This document shows, one piece after another, positions 1 to 8,482 of a stretch of DNA of 36,713 bases (positions within the stretch are counted from its first letter, which is position 1; every line of letters starts with the position of its first letter). Origin of the DNA: Alkalihalobacillus alcalophilus ATCC 27647 = CGMCC 1.3604 (GTDB lineage: Bacteria; Bacillota; Bacilli; Bacillales; Bacillaceae_D); the NCBI RefSeq assembly GCF_000292245.2, contig NZ_ALPT02000043.1:1-36713 (forward strand), read 5' to 3'. The translations under genes were made by a program, and so were the position numbers. The notes beneath the pieces were generated by a model. That model was not told where the DNA came from. It saw only the letters and a list, made by a program, of their open reading frames with translations, and did not search any database.

Positions 1-1
1 G

Positions 2-628
2 ATGAGTTGTAGAGAAAGAAAGAATAGCGAAAAACTAATGAAGTGGGCTGAGTTTCCAGAAGTTCTGACATTTGAAAACTATCGTTTGGAAGAACAGACA
101 GCATTTGTAGAGAAACAATTAAATATCTTGAAAGAACTAACATGGGTTGATGAATGTTTCACCCTAATCATGATGGGACCAACAGGTGTTGGGAAGACCC
201 ATTTATCAACAGCTCTAGGTATTCATTGTATTGAAAATGGGTACCAAGTGTCTTTTATATCTATGGATCGCTTAATCTATATCTTAAAGTCAAGAGACTA
301 TGTTGGAAAGTCCAGAACGAGATATAAGCGTATCACTGAATCGGATTTAATTATTATTGATGATGTCATGTATATGGCTTATGAACCTCAGGACGCTCAC
401 CTATTCTTTCAGTTTATTTATGAAATGTATGATAAGGCAGCGTTCATCCTAACTTCTAACAAAGGTCCAGGTGAATGGGGAAAGTTTCTTGGAGATGAAA
501 CGTTAACGACAGCCATTTTAGACCGTCTTCTCCATCGAAGTGAGGTTTTAACTTTTAGCGATGAGCAGGATAGTATCAGAATGAAATACCGAAAAGCTTT
601 ATTTAACCATCAGAATATTGAATCTTAA
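2..628 (+). CDS. istB: IstB-like helper ATPase of IS21 family (probably 5'-truncated by the window)
   Basis: AAA+ ATPase that assists the IstA transposase in target choice and strand transfer of IS21-type elements. Walker A (GPTGVGKTH, residues about 59-67) and Walker B (LIIIDD, about 117-122) are intact, followed by TSNKGPGEWGKFLGDE and ILDRLLHRSE, which are characteristic IstB C-terminal blocks. Only 208 residues are visible against about 250 in typical IstB. The first ATG at base 2 falls where the N-terminal helical part is still expected, so the gene very likely starts to the left of the window. The next gene follows after 14 bases, suggesting co-transcription. Confidence 0.85.
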   Translation: MSCRERKNSEKLMKWAEFPEVLTFENYRLEEQTAFVEKQLNILKELTWVDECFTLIMMGPTGVGKTHLSTALGIHCIENGYQVSFISMDRLIYILKSRDYVGKSRTRYKRITESDLIIIDDVMYMAYEPQDAHLFFQFIYEMYDKAAFILTSNKGPGEWGKFLGDETLTTAILDRLLHRSEVLTFSDEQDSIRMKYRKALFNHQNIES

Positions 629-642
629 AGGGGGATAAAAAA

Positions 643-969
643 GTGAATCTACTAAATGCTGAAGAAGCCGTTCAATTTTTCAATTCTTATGGATTAAAAG
701 TCGATGAAAAATCAGTAAAAGAATGGATTAAGGATATGGAAATGAAGGCTCCAGCCAATAAAAACCGTCCAATGATAGAAGAAGACCTTCATTGTTATAA
801 TCATTGGTGCTTTGTGAGAGGTACTGCCTATGAGGAAGGGATTGATGATACAACCAAAATCGAAAGATTAGTGGAGGAGAATTTCCTTTTGAAAAAGGAA
901 ATCGAAAAGTTGAAAAAAGAGCAGGATCTATTAGAAGAAGCGTTAGGAATGCCTGATAAATTGTTTTAA
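643..969 (+). CDS. Small HTH/coiled-coil protein carried by the IS21-like element
   Basis: 108 residues starting with GTG, preceded by a strong AAAGGGGG ribosome site eight bases upstream. Residues about 5-28 (NAEEAVQFFNSYGLKVDEKS) resemble the winged-helix opening of excisionase/MerR-like proteins, and residues about 72-102 form a charged leucine-rich coiled coil (RLVEENFLLKKEIEKLKKEQ). It lies between istB and the right terminal repeats, so it appears to travel with the element. Canonical IS21 elements carry only istA and istB, making this a probable passenger or accessory regulator. No function is assigned; DNA binding is inferred from the fold resemblance. Confidence 0.7.
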   Translation: MNLLNAEEAVQFFNSYGLKVDEKSVKEWIKDMEMKAPANKNRPMIEEDLHCYNHWCFVRGTAYEEGIDDTTKIERLVEENFLLKKEIEKLKKEQDLLEEALGMPDKLF

Positions 970-978
970 AAGCAAAAT

Positions 979-1011
979 GATTATTCCCCTGCCTTTATGG
1001 CGGGGATAATC
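979..1011 (+). terminator. Hairpin after the IS21-like genes
   Basis: GATTAT-t-CCCC-t-GCC pairs with GGC-g-GGGATAATC around a TTTAT loop, ten bases after the stop of the 108-residue gene. The stem is long and GC-rich, but no T-run follows on either strand, so it may be a transcription stop, a barrier to read-through, or part of the IS end structure. Confidence 0.5.
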
Positions 1012-1067
1012 AAACTGTTGAATCTTAATTGATGAAAACTGTTTAAAATTATTTGTTGAAAACTGTT
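1012..1067 (+). repeat. Three AAACTGTT repeats at the IS21-like right end
   Basis: AAACTGTT occurs at 1012, 1036 and 1060, exactly 24 bases apart, in variants of the context TTGAAAACTGTTTAA. IS21 elements carry multiple terminal repeats that bind the transposase; spacing and position just inside the right end fit that role. Confidence 0.65.
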
Positions 1068-1088
1068 TAATTCTACTTGACGGTTACA

Positions 1089-1256
1089 TGTGGCTACTCC
1101 AGCTGCACGAGCCTCCTTACGCCACTTGTACAACGTCACTTCTGTGATGTTTTCTTCTTTGGCAATTCGCTTCACTGATTCATTATTTGGCGGCATCATG
1201 CGTTTAACAATGGCTTCTTTTTGTTCCTTTGAATACCGTACTCTATTTCCTGTCAT
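1089..1256 (-). pseudogene. IS3-family orfA, interrupted by the IS21-like element
   Basis: The first 56 codons encode an N-terminal HTH of an IS3-type OrfA: RYSKEQKEAIVKRMMPP, then KRIAKEENITEVTLYKWRKEARAAG. The ATG has GGAGG nine bases upstream. After codon 56 the frame runs into the IS21-like end and continues only as meaningless sequence to a stop at 981. The rest of OrfA and OrfB should lie left of the IS21-like element if the insertion is simple; they are not in the window. Confidence 0.75.
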
Positions 1257-1339
1257 ATCGATCGACCTCCGTGTTATTTACTTAAGTATAACACTAAAGC
1301 ATCCTACGACATTTATCCTAACAGAGGGGGGAGGAAGAT

Positions 1340-1513
1340 ATGGTGAATCACTTTGTTCCATTTATAACTTCTTTAACTGACTTAAGTAAAAGAGGTGCCT
1401 TCAAAAACCGCATTCGAACACTTTTATATTCAAATGAAGAACAAGGACACAACCCACTACCTGAAAAAGAAACAATAAGTGTTATCAAAAACAATTTAAA
1501 GTTACTAAAATAA
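1340..1513 (+). CDS. Small unrecognised ORF, 57 residues
   Basis: ATG with an unusually good ribosome site (GAGGGGGGAGGAAG) just upstream, then 57 codons ending TAA. The product begins MVNHFVPFITSLTDLSKRG and ends in a basic stretch (VIKNNLKLLK). There is no signal peptide, membrane segment or recognised domain. It points away from the IS3 remnant and toward the tagH gene, which is on the other strand. It could be a gene, a remnant of a longer gene cut by the insertions, or chance; the ribosome site is the main support. Confidence 0.4.
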   Translation: MVNHFVPFITSLTDLSKRGAFKNRIRTLLYSNEEQGHNPLPEKETISVIKNNLKLLK

Positions 1514-1582
1514 TTGCTTCTAAATAGAAGGAGCTGCGACTCTACATTGGCCATAGCATCAACTTAGTCATTTTAGGTTCGT

Positions 1583-1602
1583 TGCAATAACGATATATTG
1601 CA
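1583..1602. repeat. Perfect inverted repeat TGCAATA-N6-TATTGCA
   Basis: A 7-bp perfect dyad with a 6-bp spacer, immediately beyond the tagH terminator and not inside any gene. The symmetry and length suit a protein-binding site, but no promoter can be tied to it. Confidence 0.3.
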
Positions 1603-1608
1603 CAAAAA

Positions 1609-1639
1609 TGTAAAATAACCCCTCCTTTAATAAGGGGGG
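1609..1639 (-). terminator. Rho-independent terminator of the mnaA-tagGH operon
   Basis: Reading the minus strand, CCCCCCTT pairs with AAGG-a-GGGG (one bulged A) around ATTA, followed by TTATTTT. It sits 30 bases past the tagH stop and is the only such structure before the IS region. Confidence 0.7.
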
Positions 1640-1668
1640 ATTATTTAATTTGTATTAAACACTTATTA

Positions 1669-3279
1669 CTAGATTGTCACAAAAAGTATTTTCTCAGTTA
1701 GATCAATAATTATTGAATAACTATTGATGTGAAAACCTAGTCTATCATGAACAGCGAAATTTGTAGAAAGATTTTCTTCTAAAAATTCTAAATCAGGTTC
1801 AAAATCAAAAATTATTAAGCTAGATACAATATCTTCTTCATTAAGAATATAAGAAAATTTTTCACGTTCAAAATAATACTCACTTTGCCCAAATGCATCT
1901 CTTTCCTTTTCTTCCCCACCAAACATATTCTCTTTCATCTCAGTTGCTTCATAACCTAAATGCATTAAAAAATATTGATATGATTCTACAAATCCCTCCG
2001 AAAAATACTCAGTAAACGTATTAATATTAACTTGAGATTTCTCTTCAAAATCTTTTTCTAAAAGTATCGTATTTTTTTCAACGTAACCTTCAATACTATT
2101 ATTTTCAAATTTATAACTTAAAGTTGTTTCTTCTAGCAAATTCAACTCAGTATTAGGTAATAATTCCCCTTTAATATTTACTAGCTTTGGATCATCATAA
2201 ATCAAAGTATTATTACTAAAACCTAATTTATGAATAGTCATTACCTCAATAGGTTGATTAAGTTCATCATTTTCTGTTTCACCTTTAATAATCATTTCTA
2301 CGTTTTCATTCTCTTCAGTTTCACTACTCGATGTATGATAATGAGGAGATACAACAAGAAATAATCCGCTTAATATAAAAATTAAAAAAGATATTACTAT
2401 TTGACCGTATACGTTTTTATGGCTATTCTTAGTAGATTTATAACGAGTACTGCGATTTAAGACAATCTCATTATTTTCTGCATCTAATAAAGGACCTGAT
2501 TGTTTGCTTAACATTTCCATTTTATAGCTTTTTTTATCACGTTCAGTTAATTCATTAAACCATTTTATAAATGATTGATAGTTATCTAAAACCTGTTTAG
2601 ATTCACCGAATTCTTTCAATTGTCCATAATGAATCCAAATAACTTTATCTGAAATTGACCGCATCTGACCAATGGAGTGACTAATAAAGAAAATAGTCTT
2701 GCCCTCTTTTTTAAATTCATTAATCTTATTCAAACACTTTTTATAAAAAGTTTGGTCACCAACTGATAACGCCTCATCAACTATTAAAATATCCGGATTT
2801 GTGTGCACGGATATAGCAAATCCTAACCTTGATTTCATACCTGATGAATAATTTTTTACAGGTTGTGAAATAAAATCACCGATATCTGCAAAGTCAATAA
2901 TCGTTGGCAATAATTCGTTAATTTCTTGTTTATTCAGTCCATGCATTAAACATTTTAGTTCAATATTCTCTAATCCAGTTAACGCATTATTTAATCCAAC
3001 TGATATGGCAATTAAAGAGCTCTCACCGTTAATAGATATTTCACCAGAAGACTGTGGGATAATTTTAGCTAATAAATTTGATAATGTTGATTTTCCAGAT
3101 CCATTAACCCCAACTATACCTATTGATTCTCCTTCAAATACTTCAAACGAAACACCTTTTAAAGCAAAAAATTCCTTCCTCTTTCTTGAAGGAAAAAATA
3201 AACTTAGTATCTTATCAATCTTTTTATTGTATATCTCATATTTTTTAGATACACCTTTAAAAACTACTTTAGGCTTCAT
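1669..3279 (-). CDS. tagH: Teichoic acid export ABC transporter, ATP-binding subunit TagH
   Basis: ATPase of the TagGH exporter that moves lipid-linked wall teichoic acid to the outer face of the membrane. Walker A (GVNGSGKST, residues 57-65), the ABC signature (YSSGMKSRLGF, about 144-154) and Walker B (ILIVDEALS) are intact. Beyond the ATPase the protein has one membrane segment (about 292-312) and an outside acidic plus SH3-like tail to residue 536, an architecture typical of Bacillus TagH (about 527 residues) and absent from KpsT-type ATPases. The ATG used here has GGAGG eight bases upstream; a GTG 15 bases earlier overlaps the tagG stop and has no such site. Last gene of its operon. Confidence 0.9.
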   Translation of the reverse strand: MKPKVVFKGVSKKYEIYNKKIDKILSLFFPSRKRKEFFALKGVSFEVFEGESIGIVGVNGSGKSTLSNLLAKIIPQSSGEISINGESSLIAISVGLNNALTGLENIELKCLMHGLNKQEINELLPTIIDFADIGDFISQPVKNYSSGMKSRLGFAISVHTNPDILIVDEALSVGDQTFYKKCLNKINEFKKEGKTIFFISHSIGQMRSISDKVIWIHYGQLKEFGESKQVLDNYQSFIKWFNELTERDKKSYKMEMLSKQSGPLLDAENNEIVLNRSTRYKSTKNSHKNVYGQIVISFLIFILSGLFLVVSPHYHTSSSETEENENVEMIIKGETENDELNQPIEVMTIHKLGFSNNTLIYDDPKLVNIKGELLPNTELNLLEETTLSYKFENNSIEGYVEKNTILLEKDFEEKSQVNINTFTEYFSEGFVESYQYFLMHLGYEATEMKENMFGGEEKERDAFGQSEYYFEREKFSYILNEEDIVSSLIIFDFEPDLEFLEENLSTNFAVHDRLGFHINSYSIIIDLTEKILFVTI

Positions 3280-3293
3280 TAACTTAGCCTCCA

Positions 3294-4097
3294 CTACAAA
3301 TAATCAACAAATCGATCTCTAAATTTCACATGAATAAATGAACCAACTAAAATTAAAAACAGTGTTAAAGACCAAAAGTATATAGTGTACAGATAGTCTT
3401 GAAATACCCAACCTTCTCCCAATAATGACATTCTAAATCCATTAACAATATAATAAAAGGGATTCAATTTAAGTAGTTCTTGAAAAATAATCGACATATT
3501 AGTTGGAACCCAAAAAATCGGTGTTAAGAAAAACAACATCCTCATCATTGATTGTAATAACACTTGATAATCTCTAATAATAATAGAGATTGTCGAACTA
3601 AACAAAGTAAAAGAAAATACAAACATATACATACACAATAAATAGTAAGGGAATTGTAGTAAATAGATCGTTGGGTAAATATTATTAACAAGCAGAATAA
3701 TTCCAAGCAAGACTAACATAACAAGAAAGCCAGCTGAATTCCCCACTATTGTCACTGAAGGTAAAATACTTACTGGAAACTTCATTTTTGATACTAAATT
3801 AACTTTAGCATAAACACTATTCGATCCTTGCACAATAGTTTGACTTATAAAAAACCAAGGTATTAATCCTATTACTAACCAAACAAAGAAGGGGGTATCT
3901 CCAACTGGAGCTCCCCCTCGGATTCCTAAACCAAACACAATCCAAAAGACAATTACTTGAAGTAGGGGATTAAGAAATTGCCAGAGAATACCAAGGTAGT
4001 GCATTTGGTACTTACTTTTCGTCTCATAGGATGCTAACCTGAATATCAATTTTATGTGATTAACTTGTTCCCTTAAGACTTTTAAAACAAATTTCAT
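3294..4097 (-). CDS. tagG: Teichoic acid export ABC transporter, permease TagG
   Basis: Membrane subunit (267 residues) of the exporter formed with the downstream TagH. It has the ABC-2 polysaccharide permease pattern: a short cytoplasmic start, YETKSKYQMHYLGILWQFLNPL leading into the first membrane helix, about six hydrophobic helices, and LNPFYYIVNGFR before the last ones. The ATG overlaps the stop of the preceding dehydrogenase (ATGA), and tagH begins 15 bases after its stop, so the three are translationally linked. Paired with a TagH that has an extracellular tail, a wall teichoic or teichuronic-type substrate is the best guess. Confidence 0.88.
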   Translation of the reverse strand: MKFVLKVLREQVNHIKLIFRLASYETKSKYQMHYLGILWQFLNPLLQVIVFWIVFGLGIRGGAPVGDTPFFVWLVIGLIPWFFISQTIVQGSNSVYAKVNLVSKMKFPVSILPSVTIVGNSAGFLVMLVLLGIILLVNNIYPTIYLLQFPYYLLCMYMFVFSFTLFSSTISIIIRDYQVLLQSMMRMLFFLTPIFWVPTNMSIIFQELLKLNPFYYIVNGFRMSLLGEGWVFQDYLYTIYFWSLTLFLILVGSFIHVKFRDRFVDYL

Positions 4098-5371
4098 ACT
4101 AAACTTGCTTCCTTCTTAATAAATTGATGCAAATTACCGAAATTAACTAATTCAAAACCATTTGGTAGTTCGTCAATTATGTTTTTCGTATCTAATACTC
4201 GTTTGTTCCCTAATTGACTTAAACTGCTCCAATCAAGCTCTTTAAATTCATTATGGTCAGTTAAAATAACAATCAGATCCGAATTAATAGTTGCTTGGTT
4301 GATATCAGCAATTACAAAATCTGATTCTACGTGTGGATCAAACGATCTTATCTCATATTTATTTTGATTTATTAATTTCTCTCTTATTTCCATTGCAGGA
4401 CTTTCACGAATATCATCTACATTACCTTTATAAGTTAAACCAAATAAAGTTACTGTTCTACCATTTATTTTTTCCATTAAAGTATTTATATTATTTACTA
4501 CATACTCTGGCATTGATGTATTTACATTCCGTGCAAGATTAATAATCTGAGCGGTTTCAGGTGTTTTAGCAACAATGAAATATGGGTCTACAGCTAAGCA
4601 ATGTCCACCTACACCAGGTCCAGGAGTATGAAGATTAACACGTGGATGCTTATTAGCCATTGAGATTACATCTAAAGCATTAATATCTAATTCATTACAT
4701 ACTTTCGTTAATTCATTTGCAAGTGCGATGTTTACGTCACGGAAAGTGTTCTCCATTAACTTAGACATTTCAGCTGTTTTTGCTTCTGTTTTGATAATTT
4801 CACCTTGAACAAAAGTACTATAAACTTTAGCTCCGGCTTCAGTACAATTCGGTGTAACCCCACCAACAATTCGATTATTAAAAATAAGCTCATGCATAAT
4901 TTGACCTGGTAATACACGCTCTGGACAATGTACCAAGTAAATATCTTCACCTATATTAAATCCGTTTTCTTCTAACAATGGTCTTACATAATCATCCATA
5001 CTTCTTGGTGCAATTGTTGATTCAATTATTACTGTATTTCCTTTTTCTAAGTGAGGTATAACTGAATTCACTGCTCCTAAGACATACGTTAAGTCACACG
5101 ATTTATACATATCATCATTATTTGGTGTTGGTACTGCGATAATAAATGTATCTGCTTTTTCAGGTGCTAGACTTGCTTTAAAAGTGCCTGCTTTAATTAC
5201 TTCCTCTAATGCCTCTTGTAAACCAGGTTCTTCAATATGAATTTTCCCTGAATTTAATGATTCTATAACTTCTAATCTAACATCTACCCCAACAACATCT
5301 ACTCCATGTTTTGCAAACATTATTGATGTAGGCAATCCAATATATCCTAATCCTACTGTACATAATTTCAT
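4094..5371 (-). CDS. wecC: UDP-N-acetyl-D-mannosamine dehydrogenase (WecC-like)
   Basis: NAD-dependent two-step oxidation of UDP-ManNAc to UDP-ManNAcA. The N-terminal Rossmann motif VGLGYIGLPTS (about 6-16), the middle ESTIAPR and HCPERVLPG blocks, and the catalytic cysteine in GVGGHCLAVDPYF (about residue 258) mark the UDP-sugar 6-dehydrogenase family; these blocks are nearer to WecC than to UDP-glucose dehydrogenase. MnaA at the head of the same operon makes the substrate UDP-ManNAc, so the pair would supply ManNAcA for a charged polymer. UDP-glucose dehydrogenase activity is the main alternative. Confidence 0.82.
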   Translation of the reverse strand: MKLCTVGLGYIGLPTSIMFAKHGVDVVGVDVRLEVIESLNSGKIHIEEPGLQEALEEVIKAGTFKASLAPEKADTFIIAVPTPNNDDMYKSCDLTYVLGAVNSVIPHLEKGNTVIIESTIAPRSMDDYVRPLLEENGFNIGEDIYLVHCPERVLPGQIMHELIFNNRIVGGVTPNCTEAGAKVYSTFVQGEIIKTEAKTAEMSKLMENTFRDVNIALANELTKVCNELDINALDVISMANKHPRVNLHTPGPGVGGHCLAVDPYFIVAKTPETAQIINLARNVNTSMPEYVVNNINTLMEKINGRTVTLFGLTYKGNVDDIRESPAMEIREKLINQNKYEIRSFDPHVESDFVIADINQATINSDLIVILTDHNEFKELDWSSLSQLGNKRVLDTKNIIDELPNGFELVNFGNLHQFIKKEASLV

Positions 5372-5409
5372 TTAAAACATCTTCCTTTCAATAACTTTAT
5401 TCTTTTTAA

Positions 5410-8145
5410 TCATAACTTATTTTCTACAAATTCTTCTATAATTCTTTCATAATCTTTATTTTTACACAAATTTGAAAATGTGACTAAATGAGCTTCTTTC
5501 GGTTCAAAACGCTGCTCATAAAGATTATAGATTCCACATAAAATCTCTACACATTCTTTAAGTTCTTTTTTACTAACCCGTTTTAGCTTATTTAAATACC
5601 AATTATCAAAATAGTATTCAAATCTTATATCAATATATGATTCTAATAAATTATACTTTTTAAGTTCCTTAACTCTTCCTTCTTCCATTATAAAGTATTT
5701 TTGAAAGAATGAAATTCCAACTGAATTAACAGCTGAACCAGATACTGCAGCATAGTAAATATGAATATCCAGATTAATAGCTTTAACTTTAGAAGAATTT
5801 AATAATAACTCTTGGAAGAATAACGTATCTTGACCAACGGCACCCTCAATCATTTTTAATCGATTGTCAAAGATTACCTCTCTTTTAACAATTAAAGCTT
5901 GTATACTCATAGCTTTAAAAGAGCTTCTTTTTAGGAATTCCCCTTTATCACTTGTTAATACATCCTTTTTATCGTTAAAATAATAAACGGTTTTGTAATA
6001 ATTAAAGCTCAATAAATCATCCGACACTCTAAGCATATTGCCAACAACCATATCATAATCATTTGATTCTACCGTTTTCAATAATTGTGAGTATCCGTTA
6101 TTTATCGCTTCATTATCAGGATCTAAATATGTGATATAAGGGGCAGTCGAGATATCAAACCCTTTATTTCTTGGACGTGACGCACTACCACTTCCATTAT
6201 CATCGAAAAAGTAAGATTTAATGTTTGGATATTGTTTAGTTAAACTTGAAATGATTTTAGGTGTATAACCATCAGTAGAACCGTCATCTACTATAATAAT
6301 TTCCATATCACTGAATATAGAGCTTCTTTTTAAACTATTAAAACATTTACTCATCAAATGGTCACCATTATTGTAAGTTGGGATTATAACTGACAATTTA
6401 TAAGGTTTAATTTCCTGAGTGACTTTATTAGTTCCCATTTCAAGATTATACCTGTCAATACTATATCCATTTGCACGAGGAATATTTCTTTCCATTTCAA
6501 TGAATTCATTCACTGTGAATGCACTAGTCCAAAAAACAGTTTGATATTTATCTTTAATCACGTCAACATAATCATGCTCAATTCCTTCTTGTAACACTCC
6601 ATCCAGATAGTATGAATTCTTTGTAACATAATCTACATCTGTATATTTAAATCCATTTATCATATCTTCTAAATAAAATTCATCATAATTATATTCATCA
6701 TTAAAGAAAGCAATAAAATCATAGTGATTTTTTGTTTCTTCAGTAAAGTCACTCATTAAAATTAAATCTTTTTGTAATAAAGTTTGTGAGTTATACATTT
6801 TTAATAATTTTTCAGTTTTAGCTTTTACAACAACCGCAATTCTTCTTTCTACTTTATTATAAGAAAAACCAATAGCTGAAAACATTTCTTCTAATCTTTG
6901 ATAAGTTGTTTCCTTAGACATGACTCTCCGAATTCCAAGAATTTGTTGCTTATATAATTCGTCTTCTGAAATATTATTTATTATTTCTCCGACTTCATTT
7001 TTATCATGCACTAAATGTACATTTGGAAATAAATTATTTATCCCTGTATTATAATTTGAAATTAATATATTCCCTAATGCCTGAAGTTCATATACTCTAT
7101 TAGCAAACATGGTCTCACTATTCTTAACTGAATTTAAGTTAAGAGAGTAATTAAAAAGTTTATGGAGTTTCTGCAAGTAGACATGGTCGATAGCCGGAGA
7201 AATATATTCAATATATTTTTCCGGGAAGAAGTATTGTTCTAATTTCAAATTAAAATTACGATCAATAATTTTTAATTTATTTTTACTTTCTACTACTCCA
7301 TCAAATAACATTTTTGTTTCTTCTTGACGTTTAGGATACTTGTTATACCATGACCCTGCAAACAATACTTCTTTTCGCTTAACAAACTTATTAATTCCAA
7401 TTGGATTATGGATAGTTGGATTTATACCAAAACTTAATACATTAACATTTGGATTCTTACAATCTCTTTTATAATCTTCAACTTTTTCAATTGCAGTTGT
7501 AAAGATATAATCGCATTTCTTAGCTAGCTCAATAAAAATCTCATAATTTACAGGATCTTCTTTTGAATAAAAAACTGTCTTTATTCCATTGTCCTTATAT
7601 AATTTTATAATCTTATCCATATCATTTCTATGTCTGCGAATATTTGGATTCCCAAGCCCTTTCCAACTTAAATCTAGACCTTTCCAAGTTGTAACTAATA
7701 AAAAGATATCCAATTTATTAACATATTCTTTATAATTATCTCTGGTAATGTATATAAAATTAGCTTGTCCCTCAAATGAATGATACAAGAATTCATCTGA
7801 AATTATCCCAATGTTAACTTTCATTTTCTGATAGTATCTACTTCCATTACTCTCTGGTAATTCATCTAGTAAAGGTTTTATTTCTTTAAAGAAGTTACCA
7901 TCATGTTCTCTTGTTAACTTACTTAAATAATTTGCCCTTTCTATATTAACTTCTTTTTTTCTATTTAGTGGATTATTATCTACTTGATAATCTAATTGTT
8001 TTATCTGTTTTAACTTTTGTTTATACTCTTTATCATTTTTTCTCTCTTTTAGATAATCCTCAATATCATTTATTAAATCATTTTTAGTTTTTTGTTTTAA
8101 CTTTTCTAATGTATTTATCCTTTGATTTATAGAATCTTTATTCAA
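5410..8145 (-). CDS. Two-domain glycosyltransferase (CgeB-like GT-B plus GT2)
   Basis: A 911-residue cytoplasmic transferase. Order: charged coiled coil (about 1-95), a CgeB/GT-B-like region (about 108-430, with VLFAGSWYNKYPKRQEE and ETMFANRVYELQALGNILIS), a short degenerate GT-A-like stretch (about 435-570), and a clear GT2 domain from about 585 (LSVIIPTYNNGDHL, VDDGSTDG at 620-626, YLDPDN at 674-678 as the metal site). Two active domains suggest two sugar additions. The TTG start is chosen because GGAGGTG lies six bases upstream; an earlier in-frame TTG overlaps the previous gene and lacks a site. The acceptor and donor sugars cannot be told. Confidence 0.8.
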   Translation of the reverse strand: MNKDSINQRINTLEKLKQKTKNDLINDIEDYLKERKNDKEYKQKLKQIKQLDYQVDNNPLNRKKEVNIERANYLSKLTREHDGNFFKEIKPLLDELPESNGSRYYQKMKVNIGIISDEFLYHSFEGQANFIYITRDNYKEYVNKLDIFLLVTTWKGLDLSWKGLGNPNIRRHRNDMDKIIKLYKDNGIKTVFYSKEDPVNYEIFIELAKKCDYIFTTAIEKVEDYKRDCKNPNVNVLSFGINPTIHNPIGINKFVKRKEVLFAGSWYNKYPKRQEETKMLFDGVVESKNKLKIIDRNFNLKLEQYFFPEKYIEYISPAIDHVYLQKLHKLFNYSLNLNSVKNSETMFANRVYELQALGNILISNYNTGINNLFPNVHLVHDKNEVGEIINNISEDELYKQQILGIRRVMSKETTYQRLEEMFSAIGFSYNKVERRIAVVVKAKTEKLLKMYNSQTLLQKDLILMSDFTEETKNHYDFIAFFNDEYNYDEFYLEDMINGFKYTDVDYVTKNSYYLDGVLQEGIEHDYVDVIKDKYQTVFWTSAFTVNEFIEMERNIPRANGYSIDRYNLEMGTNKVTQEIKPYKLSVIIPTYNNGDHLMSKCFNSLKRSSIFSDMEIIIVDDGSTDGYTPKIISSLTKQYPNIKSYFFDDNGSGSASRPRNKGFDISTAPYITYLDPDNEAINNGYSQLLKTVESNDYDMVVGNMLRVSDDLLSFNYYKTVYYFNDKKDVLTSDKGEFLKRSSFKAMSIQALIVKREVIFDNRLKMIEGAVGQDTLFFQELLLNSSKVKAINLDIHIYYAAVSGSAVNSVGISFFQKYFIMEEGRVKELKKYNLLESYIDIRFEYYFDNWYLNKLKRVSKKELKECVEILCGIYNLYEQRFEPKEAHLVTFSNLCKNKDYERIIEEFVENKL

Positions 8146-8161
8146 TCTCTTCACCTCCAGA

Positions 8162-8482
8162 CTATTTTTTGCGTCTCCAATATGCAAGTTGAATTTTACC
8201 TAGTTTTGATTTACTTAAAGCATTATACTTTCTTTGCAAATCATCATATTTATTAGTATTTTCATTTTTAATACTCTTTAATAGTTTAGTTTCTTTTTCA
8301 TATTGATTTAGTAATTCTTCTTGTAATTGTATCTTCTCTTTTTTGGCTATTAAATATAGCTTTTTGTATTTATTTATTTCCTCATCTATATTCTTATTAA
8401 CCTCGATAGTAACTGGTTTCATTTCTTGTTGAACATTATTTGCAAAAAAATGTATTTTCTTTAGCATATAATATCTGTTCAA
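8162..8482 (-). CDS. Coiled-coil protein, likely 3' part of a frame-split gene
   Basis: 106 codons of mostly coiled coil (residues about 25-90, rich in K, E, L) ending SKLGKIQLAYWRRKK, a short tail seen next to many surface glycosyltransferases. The possible starts (TTG at 8482, ATG at 8467) lack a ribosome site and lie inside the upstream methyltransferase-like ORF. Removing one base from the A7 run at 8444-8450 (T7 on the coding strand) would join that ORF directly to this one, giving ...AKENTFFANNVQQEM. It is therefore probably the C-terminal half of one broken, slippage-controlled or miscalled gene. Confidence 0.55.
   Translation of the reverse strand: MNRYYMLKKIHFFANNVQQEMKPVTIEVNKNIDEEINKYKKLYLIAKKEKIQLQEELLNQYEKETKLLKSIKNENTNKYDDLQRKYNALSKSKLGKIQLAYWRRKK

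Larger units (their letters stand above)
1..1088 (+). mobile_element. Right part of an IS21-like insertion sequence
   Basis: An IstB-type ATPase gene, a small HTH/coiled-coil gene, a strong hairpin and a set of direct repeats run up to about base 1088, where an IS3-type transposase gene resumes in the opposite orientation. Read inward from 1088 on the minus strand, the end begins TGTAACCGTC, which fits the TGT...ACA termini usual for the IS21 family. The left end and the istA transposase lie outside the window, so the target duplication cannot be checked. The exact boundary is inferred from where the IS3 reading frame turns into non-transposase sequence. Confidence 0.7.

Noticed and set aside
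981..1088. 3' part of the IS3 orfA frame as coding sequence
   Set aside because: It is the end of the IS21-like element read backwards; it contains the terminal repeats and has no transposase likeness.
4333..4542. Plus-strand frame inside the UDP-ManNAc dehydrogenase gene
   Set aside because: It lies wholly within a well-supported gene on the other strand and has no ribosome site or recognisable product.
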